This document shows, piece after piece, positions 37,335 to 46,407 of a DNA stretch of 64,000 bases; position 1 is the stretch's first letter, and every line of letters begins with the position of its first letter. The notes beneath the pieces were generated by a model that searched no databases, was not told where the DNA came from, and saw only the letters and a list, made by a program, of their open reading frames with translations. The stretch is from contig NZ_VNHJ01000007.1 in the NCBI RefSeq assembly GCF_008124525.1, positions 62,001-126,000 of the forward strand. Direction: 5' to 3'. The translations under genes were made by a program, and so were the position numbers. This DNA comes from Oceanicella actignis. GTDB taxonomy: Bacteria > Pseudomonadota > Alphaproteobacteria > Rhodobacterales > Rhodobacteraceae.

Positions 37335-38696
37335 ATGTCCCGAAACGAGCCGCTTTCCATCAAGAAGGTCCTGATCGCCAACCGCGGCGAGATCGCCCTG
37401 CGCATCCAGCGCGCCTGCCGCGAGATGGGCGTGCGCACGGTGGCGGTGCACTCGACCGCCGACGCCGACGCCATGCATGTGCGCCTGGCGGACGAGAGCG
37501 TGTGCATCGGCCCGCCCTCGGCGGCGCAAAGCTATCTGAACGTGCCGGCCATCATCTCGGCCGCCGAGATCACCGGCGCCGACGCGATCCACCCCGGCTA
37601 CGGCTTTCTGTCCGAGAACGCCAGCTTCGTGCAGATCGTCGAGGATCACGGCCTGACCTTCATCGGCCCGACCGCCGAGCACATCCGCCTGATGGGCGAC
37701 AAGATCGCCGCCAAGGAGACCATGCGCGCGCTGGGCGTGCCCTGCGTCCCCGGCTCGGAGGGCGGCGTCGCCGACGTCGAAGAGGCCCGGCGCATCGCCG
37801 ACCAGATGGGCTATCCGGTGCTGGTCAAGGCCGCGGCGGGCGGCGGCGGGCGCGGGATGAAGGTGGCGCGCTCGGCGCAGGAGCTGCCCAACGCCTTCTC
37901 GACCGCGCGCTCCGAGGCCAAGGCCGCCTTCGGCGACGACGCCGTGTATATCGAGAAATATCTTGGCCGCCCGCGCCATATCGAGGTGCAGGTGTTCGGC
38001 GACGGCAAGGGCGGCGCCGTGCATCTGGGCGAGCGCGACTGCTCGTTGCAGCGCCGGCATCAGAAGGTCTTCGAGGAAAGCCCCTCGCCCGCCATCTCGG
38101 ACGCCCAGCGCGCCGAGATCGGCCGCGTCTGCGCCGAGGCCGTGGCGCGCATGAACTATCGCGGCGCGGGCACCATCGAGTTCCTCTACGAGGACGGGGC
38201 CTTCTACTTCATCGAGATGAACACCCGCCTGCAGGTCGAGCATCCGGTGACCGAGGCGGTCTATGGCGTCGATCTGGTCAAGGAACAGATCCGCGTCGCC
38301 GCCGGTCTGCCCCTGTCCTTCCGCCAGGAAGAGCTGCGCCCGCGCGGCCATGCCATCGAGTGCCGCATCAACGCCGAGCGCCTGCCCGACTTCGCGCCCT
38401 CGCCGGGGCTGGTCTCGCATTATCACGCGCCGGGCGGGCTGGGCGTGCGCATGGACAGCGCGCTTTACTCGGGCTACCGCATTCCGCCCTATTACGACAG
38501 CCTGATCGGCAAGCTCATCGTCCATGCCGAGGACCGCCCCGCCGCGCTGGCGCGCCTGCGCCGGGCCCTGCGCGAGACGGTGGTGGACGGCATCGACACG
38601 ACGCTGCCGCTGTTCGCGCAGCTGGCCGACGATCCGCAGGTGATCGCGGGCGATTACGACATTCACTGGCTGGAAAAGAAGCTGTCCGGCAAGTGA
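37335..38696 (+). CDS. accC: Acetyl-CoA carboxylase biotin carboxylase subunit
   Basis: A 453-aa ATP-grasp enzyme that carboxylates the biotin on Acc[21 protein letters not shown] opens the N-terminal domain. [16 protein letters not shown] is the glycine-rich ATP loop, [16 protein letters not shown] and [15 protein letters not shown] are the metal and biotin-site motifs, and the C-terminal domain contains [11 protein letters not shown]. Length and order match E. coli AccC. It is co-transcribed with accB, followed after 60 bp by aat. Confidence 0.97.
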   Translation: MSRNEPLSIKKVLIANRGEIALRIQRACREMGVRTVAVHSTADADAMHVRLADESVCIGPPSAAQSYLNVPAIISAAEITGADAIHPGYGFLSENASFVQIVEDHGLTFIGPTAEHIRLMGDKIAAKETMRALGVPCVPGSEGGVADVEEARRIADQMGYPVLVKAAAGGGGRGMKVARSAQELPNAFSTARSEAKAAFGDDAVYIEKYLGRPRHIEVQVFGDGKGGAVHLGERDCSLQRRHQKVFEESPSPAISDAQRAEIGRVCAEAVARMNYRGAGTIEFLYEDGAFYFIEMNTRLQVEHPVTEAVYGVDLVKEQIRVAAGLPLSFRQEELRPRGHAIECRINAERLPDFAPSPGLVSHYHAPGGLGVRMDSALYSGYRIPPYYDSLIGKLIVHAEDRPAALARLRRALRETVVDGIDTTLPLFAQLADDPQVIAGDYDIHWLEKKLSGK

Positions 38697-38756
38697 CCCG
38701 GCGCGCCCGCGCGCCGCGGCCGTCAAGCGCAAGGCGTCCCAGCGCAAGGAGGCCCC

Positions 38757-39413
38757 ATGCCCGGCCCGTCCGACCGCGACGGCGTCACGCCCGAGCTGCT
38801 GCTGCAAGCCTATGCGGCGGGGGTGTTTCCCATGGCGCAGTCGGCCGGCTCGACGCGCATCTACTGGGTCGATCCGCGCTGGCGCGGGATCCTGCCGCTG
38901 GCGCGCTTCCACGTCCCGCGCTCGCTGCGCAGGCGCGCGCGGCGGGGCGACTTCTCGATCACCGTCGACCGCGACTTCGCCGGCGTGCTGGACGGCTGCG
39001 CAGACCGTCCCGAAACCTGGATCAACCCGCGCATCCGCGAGCTTTACCTTGCGCTGCACCGCATGGGCTGCGCGCACTCGATCGAGGTGCGCATGGACGG
39101 CGAGTTGGCCGGTGGGCTGTATGGCGTGCGCATGGGGGCGGCGTTCTTCGGCGAAAGCATGTTCTCGCGGCGCACGGACGCCTCGAAGCTGGCCCTTGTG
39201 TGGCTGGTCGCGCGGCTTCGGGCCGGGGGCTTTCGCCTGCTGGACACGCAGTTCGTGACCGATCATCTGCGCCGCTTCGGCGCGATCGAGATCCCGCGCG
39301 CGCGCTACCTGACGCTGCTGGACGAGGCGCTGTCCTGCGCCGCCGATTTCCACGCGCTGCCCGAAGACGCCTCGTCCGAGCTGGTGCTGCAATTGACCAG
39401 CCAGACGTCGTAG
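38757..39413 (+). CDS. aat: Leucyl/phenylalanyl-tRNA--protein transferase
   Basis: A 218-aa enzyme of the N-end rule pathway that adds Leu or Phe to proteins with N-terminal Arg or Lys, marking them for ClpS/Clp[16 protein letters not shown] is the family start, [12 protein letters not shown] follows, and [20 protein letters not shown] is the catalytic-domain signature. [20 protein letters not shown] and a short C-terminus follow. AGGAGG precedes the ATG. Its last 109 bp overlap, on the opposite strand, the 3' end of the DUF2155 gene. Confidence 0.95.
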   Translation: MPGPSDRDGVTPELLLQAYAAGVFPMAQSAGSTRIYWVDPRWRGILPLARFHVPRSLRRRARRGDFSITVDRDFAGVLDGCADRPETWINPRIRELYLALHRMGCAHSIEVRMDGELAGGLYGVRMGAAFFGESMFSRRTDASKLALVWLVARLRAGGFRLLDTQFVTDHLRRFGAIEIPRARYLTLLDEALSCAADFHALPEDASSELVLQLTSQTS

Positions 39414-39949
39414 CGCGCGTGATCCATGGCCGAGAGCGCGGGGCTCGAGGCGAACATCCACCCGGCGAAGCGCGGCGCCTCTTCGCGCAGGTCGCGCGCC
39501 TCGAGATAGGCGAAGGCGTCTTCGGCGGCGACGTCCTCGGGCGGGACGCGGCAGGCGCGCAGGACCAGTTCGAGGCGCCCGCGCCGCAGCCGCGCGCCCA
39601 CGGGCAGGTCCAGCGTCTCGACCCGGCCGGTCATCTTGTCCAGCAGCCGAAGCCGCGCGCCGGGCTGGGAAACGCCGCGCCATTCGGGCGGGCGCGCGTC
39701 TTCGAAGCCGAACCATTGCGGCCCGTCCTCGGGCGCGGCGCCGTCCGGCGGGCGGCGGAAGAGCGCGCCCAGCGGGCCGCGATCGGCGCCGTCGTCGGGC
39801 GCGCGCGCGGCGGGCCCGTCGGCGGGTCCGTCGGCTGGCGCTTGCGCGGGGGCGTCCGGGGGCGCGGCGCCGGGGATGGCGGGCGTCTGGGCCGGCGCGG
39901 GCGCGGCCAGAAGCGCCAGGATCGCCGCGCAGGGCAGCGCGCGTCTCAC
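39305..39949 (-). CDS. DUF2155 domain-containing exported protein (GTG start)
   Basis: A 214-aa protein starting at GTG in a GTGA overlap with the mlaD-like stop codon. A signal peptide ([18 protein letters not shown]) and an Ala/Pro/Asp-rich linker precede the DUF2155 domain: [56 protein letters not shown] and YDVWLVNC. The family normally ends close to the YDVWxxxC motif. Here about 30 Ser/Ala-rich residues follow, encoded antisense to aat, which suggests the native stop was lost. The family is periplasmic with unknown function and travels with NDUFA12 and MlaD genes. Confidence 0.85.
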   Translation of the reverse strand: MRRALPCAAILALLAAPAPAQTPAIPGAAPPDAPAQAPADGPADGPAARAPDDGADRGPLGALFRRPPDGAAPEDGPQWFGFEDARPPEWRGVSQPGARLRLLDKMTGRVETLDLPVGARLRRGRLELVLRACRVPPEDVAAEDAFAYLEARDLREEAPRFAGWMFASSPALSAMDHARYDVWLVNCSTSSDEASSGSAWKSAAQDSASSSSVR

Positions 39950-40398
39950 TGCCCCGCCGCCGAAATCGCCTTGCCGACCAGGTCCAGGATGCTGATCGAG
40001 CCCTGCGTATACTGGATCTCGTCGCCGTTCTCGAACATAACGTCCGACGAGCCGGGCGTGATCGCCACATAGGCGCCGCCCAGAAGGCCCTCGGTGGCGA
40101 CGGCGGCGTCGCTGTCCTCGGGCAGCTTGATCTTCTCGTCGATGGCCAGGCGGGCCAGCGCGCGATAGGTCTTGAGGTCAAGCTCGAGCGCGGCGACCGA
40201 GCCGACCTTGACCCCCGCCACGCGCACGTCCGAGCCCACGGCCAGCCCGTCGGCCTTGCGGAAGGGCGCGACCAGCTCGTAGACGCCGGCCTTCCCGCCC
40301 AGCTCGTAGCCGGTGGTCTGCGCCGCATAGGCGAAGAAGCCGCCGGCGGCGAGCAGAACCGCCGCTCCGATCACGGTTTCGGCTGCGGAATTGGCCAT
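39946..40398 (-). CDS. MlaD-like MCE-domain protein
   Basis: A 150-aa protein with one N-terminal membrane anchor (ETVIGAAVLLAAGGFFAYAA) and one MCE domain (YELVAPFRKADGLAVGSDVR, VAGVKVGSVAALELD, TEGLLGGAYVAITPG). This is the architecture of MlaD, the periplasmic ring subunit of the Mla phospholipid transport system. Other mla genes are not adjacent, as is usual for this alphaproteobacterial arrangement. Coupled to the DUF2155 gene by a GTGA overlap; NDUFA12 lies 42 bp upstream. Confidence 0.9.
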   Translation of the reverse strand: MANSAAETVIGAAVLLAAGGFFAYAAQTTGYELGGKAGVYELVAPFRKADGLAVGSDVRVAGVKVGSVAALELDLKTYRALARLAIDEKIKLPEDSDAAVATEGLLGGAYVAITPGSSDVMFENGDEIQYTQGSISILDLVGKAISAAGQ

Positions 40399-40440
40399 GT
40401 CGCTGTCTCCCGGAAAAGGCGGCGGCGCGCCGGGCGCGGC

Positions 40441-40827
40441 TCAGTCGGCGGGGCGCCAGGCTTCGTAGTCGGGGCGCATGCGCGGCGCTGGATCGGGGTT
40501 CAGCAGGCTTCCCGGCGGGTGATAGGCCGCCTCGGTGCCGGTCATGTTCGGCTTGTGCGGCTTCTCCCACGGCTTGTGCGGCAGCGGCGCCGCGGTGGGC
40601 GGCTGATCCCAGGTGTGGTGCAGCCAGCCATGCCATTCGGGCGAGATGCGCGAGGCCTCGGCCTCGCCGTTGTAGATCACCCAGCGGCGCTTGCCGTCGC
40701 GGCTCTGGTAGAACTGGTTGCCCTGCTCGTCCTCGCCCACCTTCACGCCATGGCGCGAGGTGAACAGCAAGGTGCCGACGGTGGCGCCGTTCCACCAGGT
40801 GAAGATCCTCTTGAGCAGCTGCATCAC
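40441..40827 (-). CDS. NADH:ubiquinone oxidoreductase accessory subunit, NDUFA12 family
   Basis: A 128-aa homologue of the mitochondrial complex I subunit NDUFA12 (B17.2). It starts [20 protein letters not shown] and contains [40 protein letters not shown] and the C-terminal [12 protein letters not shown]. Such subunits occur in alphaproteobacterial complex I and are encoded away from the nuo operon, often next to MlaD and DUF2155 genes as here. Two consecutive ATGs make the start uncertain by one codon. Confidence 0.93.
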   Translation of the reverse strand: MMQLLKRIFTWWNGATVGTLLFTSRHGVKVGEDEQGNQFYQSRDGKRRWVIYNGEAEASRISPEWHGWLHHTWDQPPTAAPLPHKPWEKPHKPNMTGTEAAYHPPGSLLNPDPAPRMRPDYEAWRPAD

Positions 40828-40917
40828 GGGCGTGGTTCCCTTGGCGATGTGTCCCGGGTCGCCCGCCGTTCTATCACAGCCTGCGGCCGGGTCCAGCCCG
40901 ACATGGCGCCGCGCCGC

Positions 40918-42045
40918 TCAAAGCGGGGGCAGGTCGCCCTCGGCGCGGCGGGCGTGGAAATCGGCGACGAAGGCGTCGAGCCGCCCGGCGGCGATGGCGT
41001 CGCGCAGGCCCTGCATCAGCTCCTGGTAGTAGTGCAGGTTGTGCCAGGTCAGCAGCATGGCGGCGATGATCTCCTGCGCCTTGTGGACGTGGTGCAGATA
41101 GGCGCGCGAGTAGTTGCGGCAGCACGGGCAGGCGCAATCGGGATCGAGCGGGCGCGGGTCGTCCTGGTGGCGGGCGTTGCGCAGATTGACCGCCCCGCGC
41201 CGCGTCAGCGCCTGGCCGGTGCGCCCCGAGCGCGTCGGCAGCACGCAATCGAACATGTCGACCCCGCGCTGCACCGCGCCGACGATGTCGTCGGGCTTGC
41301 CCACGCCCATCAGATAGCGCGGCTTGTCCTCGGGCAGCAGGCCGGGGGCGTAGTCCAGCACGGCGAACATGGCCTCCTGCCCCTCACCCACCGCCAGCCC
41401 GCCGATGGCGTAGCCGTCGAAGCCGATGGCGCGCAGCGCCTGCGAGCTTTCCTCGCGCAGCTCGCGGAACACGCTGCCCTGCTGGATGCCGAACAGCGCA
41501 TGGCCCGGCCGGTCGCCGAACGCCTCGCGCGAGCGCGCGGCCCAGCGCATGGACAGCCGCATGGATTCGGCCGCCGTCGCCTCGTCGGCCGGAAAGGGCG
41601 TGCACTCGTCGAAGCACATCACGATGTCCGAGCCGAGCAGGCGCTGGATCTCCATCGAGCGCTCGGGCGTCAGCTCGTGGCGCGAGCCGTCGACATGCGA
41701 CTTGAAGGTCACGCCGCGCTCGTCCAGCTTGCGCAGGCCGGCCAGGCTCATGACCTGAAAGCCGCCCGAATCGGTCAGGATCGGCCGCTCCCAGTTCATG
41801 AAGCGGTGCAGCCCGCCCAGCCGGGCGATGCGCTCGGCGCCCGGGCGCAGCATCAGGTGATAGGTGTTGCCCAGGATGATGTCGGCCCCCGTGGCGCGCA
41901 CGTTCTCGGGCAGCATGGCCTTGACGGTGGCGGCGGTGCCCACGGGCATGAAGGCGGGGGTGCGGATCTGGCCGCGCGGGGTGCTGACGACCCCCGCGCG
42001 GGCGGCGCCGTCGGTCGCGTGGACGGTGAAAGAGAATCGGGTCAC
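40918..42045 (-). CDS. tgt: Queuine tRNA-ribosyltransferase (GTG start)
   Basis: A 375-aa enzyme that exchanges guanine-34 for preQ1 in tRNAs with GUN anticodons. [37 protein letters not shown] (nucleophilic/general base Asp) and [19 protein letters not shown] mark the TIM barrel. The zinc site is [16 protein letters not shown]. The start is GTG at 42045 ([18 protein letters not shown]), with AGGAGCAAGG upstream. Divergent from sufT. Confidence 0.96.
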   Translation of the reverse strand: MTRFSFTVHATDGAARAGVVSTPRGQIRTPAFMPVGTAATVKAMLPENVRATGADIILGNTYHLMLRPGAERIARLGGLHRFMNWERPILTDSGGFQVMSLAGLRKLDERGVTFKSHVDGSRHELTPERSMEIQRLLGSDIVMCFDECTPFPADEATAAESMRLSMRWAARSREAFGDRPGHALFGIQQGSVFRELREESSQALRAIGFDGYAIGGLAVGEGQEAMFAVLDYAPGLLPEDKPRYLMGVGKPDDIVGAVQRGVDMFDCVLPTRSGRTGQALTRRGAVNLRNARHQDDPRPLDPDCACPCCRNYSRAYLHHVHKAQEIIAAMLLTWHNLHYYQELMQGLRDAIAAGRLDAFVADFHARRAEGDLPPL

Positions 42046-42117
42046 GGGCCTTGCTCCTGCTTGCCGGATGGCGCTGCATACCCCCGCAAGGGCGGCCGAC
42101 GCCAGAGCGGGCGGCGC

Positions 42118-42146
42118 TGGACCTGAACCCGCGCCGGGCCTATATC
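42118..42146 (+). promoter_or_regulatory. Candidate promoter of sufT-sufA
   Basis: TGGACC (42118-42123), a 17-bp spacer and TATATC (42141-42146) lie just before sufT, with a predicted start of transcription about 20 nt upstream of the ATG at 42177. Confidence 0.5.
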
Positions 42147-42176
42147 TGAGGAAACGGATCAGGCATGGAGAACGCG

Positions 42177-42587
42177 ATGACGGACGCCGTCAAGGACCAA
42201 GCGCCCGAGGCCGGGCTCGGCGAGCGCGCCGGGACCGACGCGCCGGCCGAGGGACAGCCGCTGATCGGGCCCTCGAGCGTCGATCACCCTCTTTATCCCC
42301 AGATCGTCGAGGCGTGCCGCACCGTTCACGATCCCGAGATCCCGGTGAACATCTACGATCTCGGGCTTGTCTATCGCATCGCCATCGACGACGAGAACAA
42401 CGTCGAGATCGACATGACCCTGACCGCCCCGGGCTGCCCCGTGGCCGGCGAGATGCCCGGTTGGGTCGCCGACGCGGTCGAGCCCCTGCCCGGCGTCAAG
42501 ACGGTGAACGTGCGCCTGGTGTGGGAGCCGCCCTGGGGCATGGACATGCTCTCGGACGAGGCGCGGCTGGAGCTGGGCTTCATGTGA
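42177..42587 (+). CDS. sufT: SUF system Fe-S assembly protein SufT (DUF59)
   Basis: A 136-aa protein (140 aa if started at 42165; 42177 has GGAG 6 nt upstream). An Ala/Glu-rich leader precedes the DUF59/MIP18 domain: [56 protein letters not shown] with the conserved Cys, and [20 protein letters not shown]. SufT acts in maturation of Fe-S proteins alongside SUF. It is usually at the end of the suf operon in relatives but here heads a separate unit with sufA, 30 kb away. Confidence 0.92.
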   Translation: MTDAVKDQAPEAGLGERAGTDAPAEGQPLIGPSSVDHPLYPQIVEACRTVHDPEIPVNIYDLGLVYRIAIDDENNVEIDMTLTAPGCPVAGEMPGWVADAVEPLPGVKTVNVRLVWEPPWGMDMLSDEARLELGFM

Positions 42588-42618
42588 GGCCCGCCTTTCG
42601 GATCAAGGGAGCAAGCCG

Positions 42619-42975
42619 ATGTTCGCAATGCCCGGAAAGCCGCCGGTCACCCTGACCGAGGCCGCCGCGCGCGAGGTGCGCCGGCTGATCGAGGAATCCG
42701 ACGGCCGCGTGTTCGGCCTGCGCATCGGCGTGCGCAAGGGCGGTTGCGCGGGCATGGAATACACCATGGACTATGCCGAAGAGGCCGGCCCCCATGACGC
42801 GGTGGTCGAGCAGGACGGCGCGCGGGTGCTCATCGCCCCGACGGCGCAGATGTTCCTGTTCGGGACCGAGATCGACTACAAGTCCTCGCTGCTCGAATCG
42901 GGCTTCGTCTTCAACAACCCGAACGTGACGGAGGCTTGCGGCTGCGGCGAATCCGTCAAGTTCGCGAACGCATGA
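42619..42975 (+). CDS. sufA: A-type Fe-S carrier protein (SufA/IscA)
   Basis: A 118-aa HesB/IscA-family carrier that passes [2Fe-2S]/[4Fe-4S] clusters from the scaffold to target proteins. The three cysteines are in RKGGCAGMEYTMDY and TEACGCGESVKFAN (CxGxC...CGCG pattern). Core: VTLTEAAAREVRRLIEES at the start and SLLESGFVFNNPNVT near the end. It lies 31 bp after sufT and overlaps the TfoX-like gene by ATGA. AGGGAG precedes the start. Confidence 0.94.
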   Translation: MFAMPGKPPVTLTEAAAREVRRLIEESDGRVFGLRIGVRKGGCAGMEYTMDYAEEAGPHDAVVEQDGARVLIAPTAQMFLFGTEIDYKSSLLESGFVFNNPNVTEACGCGESVKFANA

Positions 42976-43316
42976 TCATGGCCCTGGGCGCCGAGGCGCT
43001 GGCGCGGGCGCGGCGGCTGTTCGCCGCGCTGGCCGAGCTTGAGGTGCGCCCGATGGCCGGGGGCGCGGGGCTCTACTCGCAGGGCGTGCTCTTCGGGCTG
43101 ATCTGCCCGCGCGCGCAGATCTTCCTGCGCGCCGAGGGCGTCGTGGCCCGCGCCATGGCCGCCGAGGGCGCGACGCGCTTCGCCTTCACCCGCGACGGCG
43201 CGCCGCGCACGCTGGGCTATTGGAGCCTGCCGGCCGACAGCGAAGACGACCCCCTCGCCGCCGCCCGATGGGCCCGCCGCGCCATCGAGCTGGCCCGCGC
43301 CGAGGCGCTGGGCTGA
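42972..43316 (+). CDS. TfoX N-terminal domain protein
   Basis: A 114-aa protein with the TfoX-N pattern: ALARARRLFAALAELEVRPM, AGLYSQGVLFGLICPRAQIF, LRAEGVVARAMAAEGATRFA and LGYWSLPADSEDDPLAAARW. The family is a small domain associated with competence regulation in gamma-proteobacteria but is a stand-alone protein of unknown role elsewhere. Coupled to sufA by ATGA; a second ATG at 42978 is possible. Confidence 0.85.
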   Translation: MIMALGAEALARARRLFAALAELEVRPMAGGAGLYSQGVLFGLICPRAQIFLRAEGVVARAMAAEGATRFAFTRDGAPRTLGYWSLPADSEDDPLAAARWARRAIELARAEALG

Positions 43317-44007
43317 CGCGGGGCCGATCGGCAGGGCGCAGGGCGCCTGCGCCCGCATCGTCGCAAGGCGCGCCCCGGGCTGTTGCGTGATCCGCGGCCG
43401 GCCGGCAAGGCGGCGGGCGCCCGCGCTCTTCTCGCGAAAGGCCTCGCGCGCCCCCGCCCTTGCCCCCCTTGCCCACGGCCCCTCGCGCGCCGAGGCGCGG
43501 GCCCGGAGCGACGCAAGGTCCGGCTTCGACGGCACGCGCCCAGGCCCCGCCGCCGCATCCGCGCCCTGCGGCCCCGGGACCCCCTGCGCGCGCCGCGCCC
43601 CTTGTCCCGCCAAGCCGAGGCCCGCGCCTCGCCCGTTCGCGACCGGCCGGCCCGCCGCGCGGCCCCCGCGCCCCCTTGCGCGCGCCGCGCCCCTGTCCCG
43701 CCAAGCCGCGGCCCGCGCCTCGCCCGTTCGCGACCGGCCGGCCCGGCCCGCCCCGGCCCCGGGCCCCTTGCGCACGCCGCGCCCCTTGTCCCGCCAAGCC
43801 GAGGCCGGCGCCTCGCCGCCCCTCCCGCGCCTGCGGCCGCCCGGCCTCAGCCCCGCCCCGGCCCCGCCCCGGCCCGCGCCGGCTCGGGCGAGCGCGCCTT
43901 GGCAGTCGGCGGGGCGCGGGCGGCGCCTTGTCCGCTGCCATGCGCGCGCGTTCCTGATATGACGCGGCCCAGGCATTGATCCGATCCGCAACAAGGGAGA
44001 CCCCGCC
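43317..44007. other. Low-complexity, repeat-containing intergenic region before tpiA
   Basis: A gene-free region of 691 bp, extreme in G+C, made largely of CCGC/GGCC-type runs. Between 43585 and 43817 a 92-bp unit is repeated. All six frames give long but Pro/Arg/Ala or Gly/Arg-rich ORFs typical of stop-poor GC-rich DNA, so I see no gene. The tpiA upstream sequence becomes less extreme only from about 43950 (GTTCCTGATATGACG may hold its -10). Confidence 0.7.
43585..43817. repeat. 92-bp imperfect tandem repeat, two full and one partial copy
   Basis: Units begin with TGCGCGCGCCGCG-like sequence at 43585, 43677 and 43769. Each includes GTCCCGCCAAGCCGAGGC or a close variant; the first two also share CGCCCGTTCGCGACCGGCCG. 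The third copy loses similarity after about 43817. Confidence 0.88.
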
Positions 44008-44757
44008 ATGGCCCGACGCAAGCTGGCCGCCGGAAACTGGAAGATGAACGGAACCCGCGCCGCCCTGGCCGAGGCCGAGGCGCTGGCCGCCGCCTGCCCC
44101 GCGCCGGGCTGCGACGTGCTGCTGTGCCCGCCCGCCACGCTGATCGCCGCCATGGCCGAGCGGCTGCGCGGCGGCCCCGTGCGCGTGGGCGGCCAGGATT
44201 GCCACCCCGCCCCTTCGGGCGCGCATACGGGCGACATCGCCGCCGAGATGCTGGCCGATGCGGGCGCCGTCGCGGTCATCGTCGGCCATTCCGAGCGCCG
44301 CGCCGACCACGGCGAGACCGACGCGCTGGTTCGCGCCAAGGCCGAGGCCGCGTGGCGCGCCGGGCTGACCGCCATCATCTGCGTCGGCGAGACCGAGGCC
44401 CAGCGCGACGCGGGCAAGGCGCTCGAGGTGGTGGGCGCGCAGCTTGACGGGTCGGTTCCCGACGGCCCGACGCCCGAGCGGCTGGTGATCGCCTACGAAC
44501 CCGTCTGGGCCATCGGCTCGGGCCGCACGCCCACGCTCGAGGACATCGCGCAGGTGCACGAATTCATGCGCGCGCGTCTGGCCGCACGCTTCGGCGACGC
44601 GCTCGCCGACGGGGTGCGGCTGCTTTACGGCGGCTCGGTCAAGCCGGGCAACGCGGCGCAGATCTTCGGCGTGCCCAATGTCGATGGCGGGCTGGTCGGC
44701 GGCGCCAGCCTGAAGGCGGCGGATTTCGCCCCCATCGTCGAGGCCGCCTCGGCCTGA
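44008..44757 (+). CDS. tpiA: Triose-phosphate isomerase
   Basis: A 249-aa TIM-barrel enzyme interconverting glyceraldehyde-3-phosphate and dihydroxyacetone phosphate. Lys in [16 protein letters not shown], catalytic His in [17 protein letters not shown], catalytic Glu in [16 protein letters not shown] and the phosphate loop [16 protein letters not shown] are all present. AAGGGAGA precedes the ATG. It stands alone between a repeat-rich gap and the end of pcaB. A 10-bp GC hairpin (44778-44803) follows its stop. Confidence 0.97.
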   Translation: MARRKLAAGNWKMNGTRAALAEAEALAAACPAPGCDVLLCPPATLIAAMAERLRGGPVRVGGQDCHPAPSGAHTGDIAAEMLADAGAVAVIVGHSERRADHGETDALVRAKAEAAWRAGLTAIICVGETEAQRDAGKALEVVGAQLDGSVPDGPTPERLVIAYEPVWAIGSGRTPTLEDIAQVHEFMRARLAARFGDALADGVRLLYGGSVKPGNAAQIFGVPNVDGGLVGGASLKAADFAPIVEAASA

Positions 44758-44777
44758 GGATCCGAAGCCGCTCCCGC

Positions 44778-44803
44778 GCCGCGCCGCGCCGTCGCGGCGC
44801 GGC
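44778..44803 (+). terminator. GC hairpin after tpiA
   Basis: A perfect 10-bp stem, GCCGCGCCGC-GCCGTC-GCGGCGCGGC, lies 20 bp downstream of the tpiA stop. No T-tract follows, so termination here may need Rho or be only partial. Confidence 0.4.
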
Positions 44804-44952
44804 CGCCGGTCGCACGCCGGGCGGGGGCGGGCAAGGGGCGCCGCGCGTCCGGTTCGGCGCGCCCGGTCAGGGGCCGCATGCGCCCGCCGAACGCCCCGGA
44901 ACGGACCGCCGGCGCAAGACACGCTCGCCGGCCCAATTGCAGGGTTCGATCG

Positions 44953-45046
44953 CCCCGGTCGATCGTCTTGGCCGGTCGCCCACCAGGTCAGTCGCCCGGG
45001 TCAATCGCCTTGGCCGGCCGCCCGGGTCAATCGCCTTCGGGCGCCG
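44953..45046. repeat. 26-bp degenerate tandem repeat at the pcaB stop codon
   Basis: Read on the minus strand, GGCGATTGACCCGGGCG recurs: once at the pcaB end, where ATTGA holds the stop, and again 26 bp downstream. A more degenerate third copy follows after an extra 16 bp. The gene's last codons have thus been copied into the downstream region. Confidence 0.8.
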
Positions 45047-46403
45047 CGCGCCGCCCTGGCCCGGTCGCGTCCTCGACCGCGTCGGCGAAGCGGTCGGCCA
45101 GCGCGGGCGCCATGCCCAGCCAGCGCTCGGGCGCCAGGATCACGGCCCAGTCGCCCTCGGGCGCGGGGGCCGGATGCAGCGTCTCCAGCGCCTCGGCCAG
45201 CGCGATTCCCCTGGCCAGCGCCTCGGCGCAGGCGCGCTTGACCAGCGCCTGCGCCTGCGGGCGCGGCAGGCTGCGGGCCAGGGCGAAGCTGGCCGCCTCG
45301 GCCATCGCCAACCCGCCGCGCGCGCCCAGATTGGCGGCCATGCGCGCCGGATCGGGGCGCAGATCGGCGGCCAGCGCCGCCGCATGGCGCAGCCCCCCCG
45401 CCGCGCCCACGCACAGCTGCGGCAGGGCGTGCCATTCCAGCGCCCAGGCCGCGCCGTCGCGCTCTCCTTCGTGCAGGAGCGCGTCGTTCATGCTTCCGGC
45501 CAGCCGCGCCGTCAGCCGCGCCAGCGTCACCAGCGCCTCGGGGCCGACCGGGTTCGCCTTGTGCGGCATGGTCGAAGAGCCGCCCCCCGCGCCGGCCCGC
45601 AGCTCGGCCACCTCGTCCTGGCCCATCAGCGCCACGTCGCGCCCCATCTTGCCCAGCGCGCCGCACAGGGCGGCCAGCGCGAAGGCCAGCTCGGCCAGGG
45701 GATCGCGCGCCGAATGCCAGGGCGCGGGCGCCGGCTCCAGCCCCAGGGACTCGGCCATGCGCCGCGCGGTCTCCTCGGCCTGCGGGCCGAGCGCGGCCAG
45801 CGTGCCCGCCGCGCCCCCAAGGCTCAGCGTCAGAAGGCGCGGGCGCAGCTGCGCCATGCGCGCGCGCGCGCGCAGGAGCGGCCAGCCCCAGCTCGCGACG
45901 CGCGCGCCGAAGGTGGTGGGGGCGGCGATGCGCCCGCGCGTGCGCGCGGCCATGGGCAGAGCCCGGTTCGCGCGCGCCGCCGCGGCCAGCGCGCGCAGCG
46001 CGTCGTCGAGCTGCGCCTCGATCAGCGCCAGCGCCCGGCGCAGCCGCAGCGCCAGCCCGGTGTCGGCGGCATCCTGGCTGGTGGCGCCGAAATGCACGTA
46101 GGCCGCGTGCTCGGGCGCGCCCATCGCGGCGCGAAAGGCCTCGACCGCGGCGGGAACGGGCGTGCCGTCGCGCGCGGCGCGGGCGGCCAGCGCGCCGGGG
46201 TCCAGCGTCACCTCGCGCGCGGCGCGGGCGATGGCGGCGGCGGCCTCGGCGGGGATCACGCCCAGCGCCCCCTGCGCCTCGGCCAGGGCGCCCTCGAACA
46301 GCAGGATCGCGCGCAGCTCGGCCGCGTCGGAAAACAGCGCCGCCACCTCGCGCGCCCCGAACAGGTCGCGCAGCAGCGCCGAGTCGAAGGGCGAGACGGC
46401 CAT
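45027..46403 (-). CDS. pcaB: 3-carboxy-cis,cis-muconate cycloisomerase
   Basis: A 458-aa member of the fumarase/aspartase superfamily, converting beta-carboxy-cis,cis-muconate to gamma-carboxymuconolactone. Signatures: HFGATSQDAADTGLALRLRR (TSQD), and the superfamily loop GAGGGSSTMPHKANPVGPEA with the catalytic Ser region. Several other lyases share these, but the position at the end of a pca operon settles the call. The start at 46403 (MAVSPFDSALLRDLFG) fits family N-termini. The C-terminal stop lies in a short tandem repeat. Confidence 0.94.
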   Translation of the reverse strand: MAVSPFDSALLRDLFGAREVAALFSDAAELRAILLFEGALAEAQGALGVIPAEAAAAIARAAREVTLDPGALAARAARDGTPVPAAVEAFRAAMGAPEHAAYVHFGATSQDAADTGLALRLRRALALIEAQLDDALRALAAAARANRALPMAARTRGRIAAPTTFGARVASWGWPLLRARARMAQLRPRLLTLSLGGAAGTLAALGPQAEETARRMAESLGLEPAPAPWHSARDPLAELAFALAALCGALGKMGRDVALMGQDEVAELRAGAGGGSSTMPHKANPVGPEALVTLARLTARLAGSMNDALLHEGERDGAAWALEWHALPQLCVGAAGGLRHAAALAADLRPDPARMAANLGARGGLAMAEAASFALARSLPRPQAQALVKRACAEALARGIALAEALETLHPAPAPEGDWAVILAPERWLGMAPALADRFADAVEDATGPGRRAAPEGD

Positions 46404-46407
46404 GCGC

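Noticed and set aside
43585-43817. CRISPR array at the 92-bp repeats
   Set aside because: Copies adjoin head to tail with no unique spacers, the unit is too long and there are no cas genes nearby.
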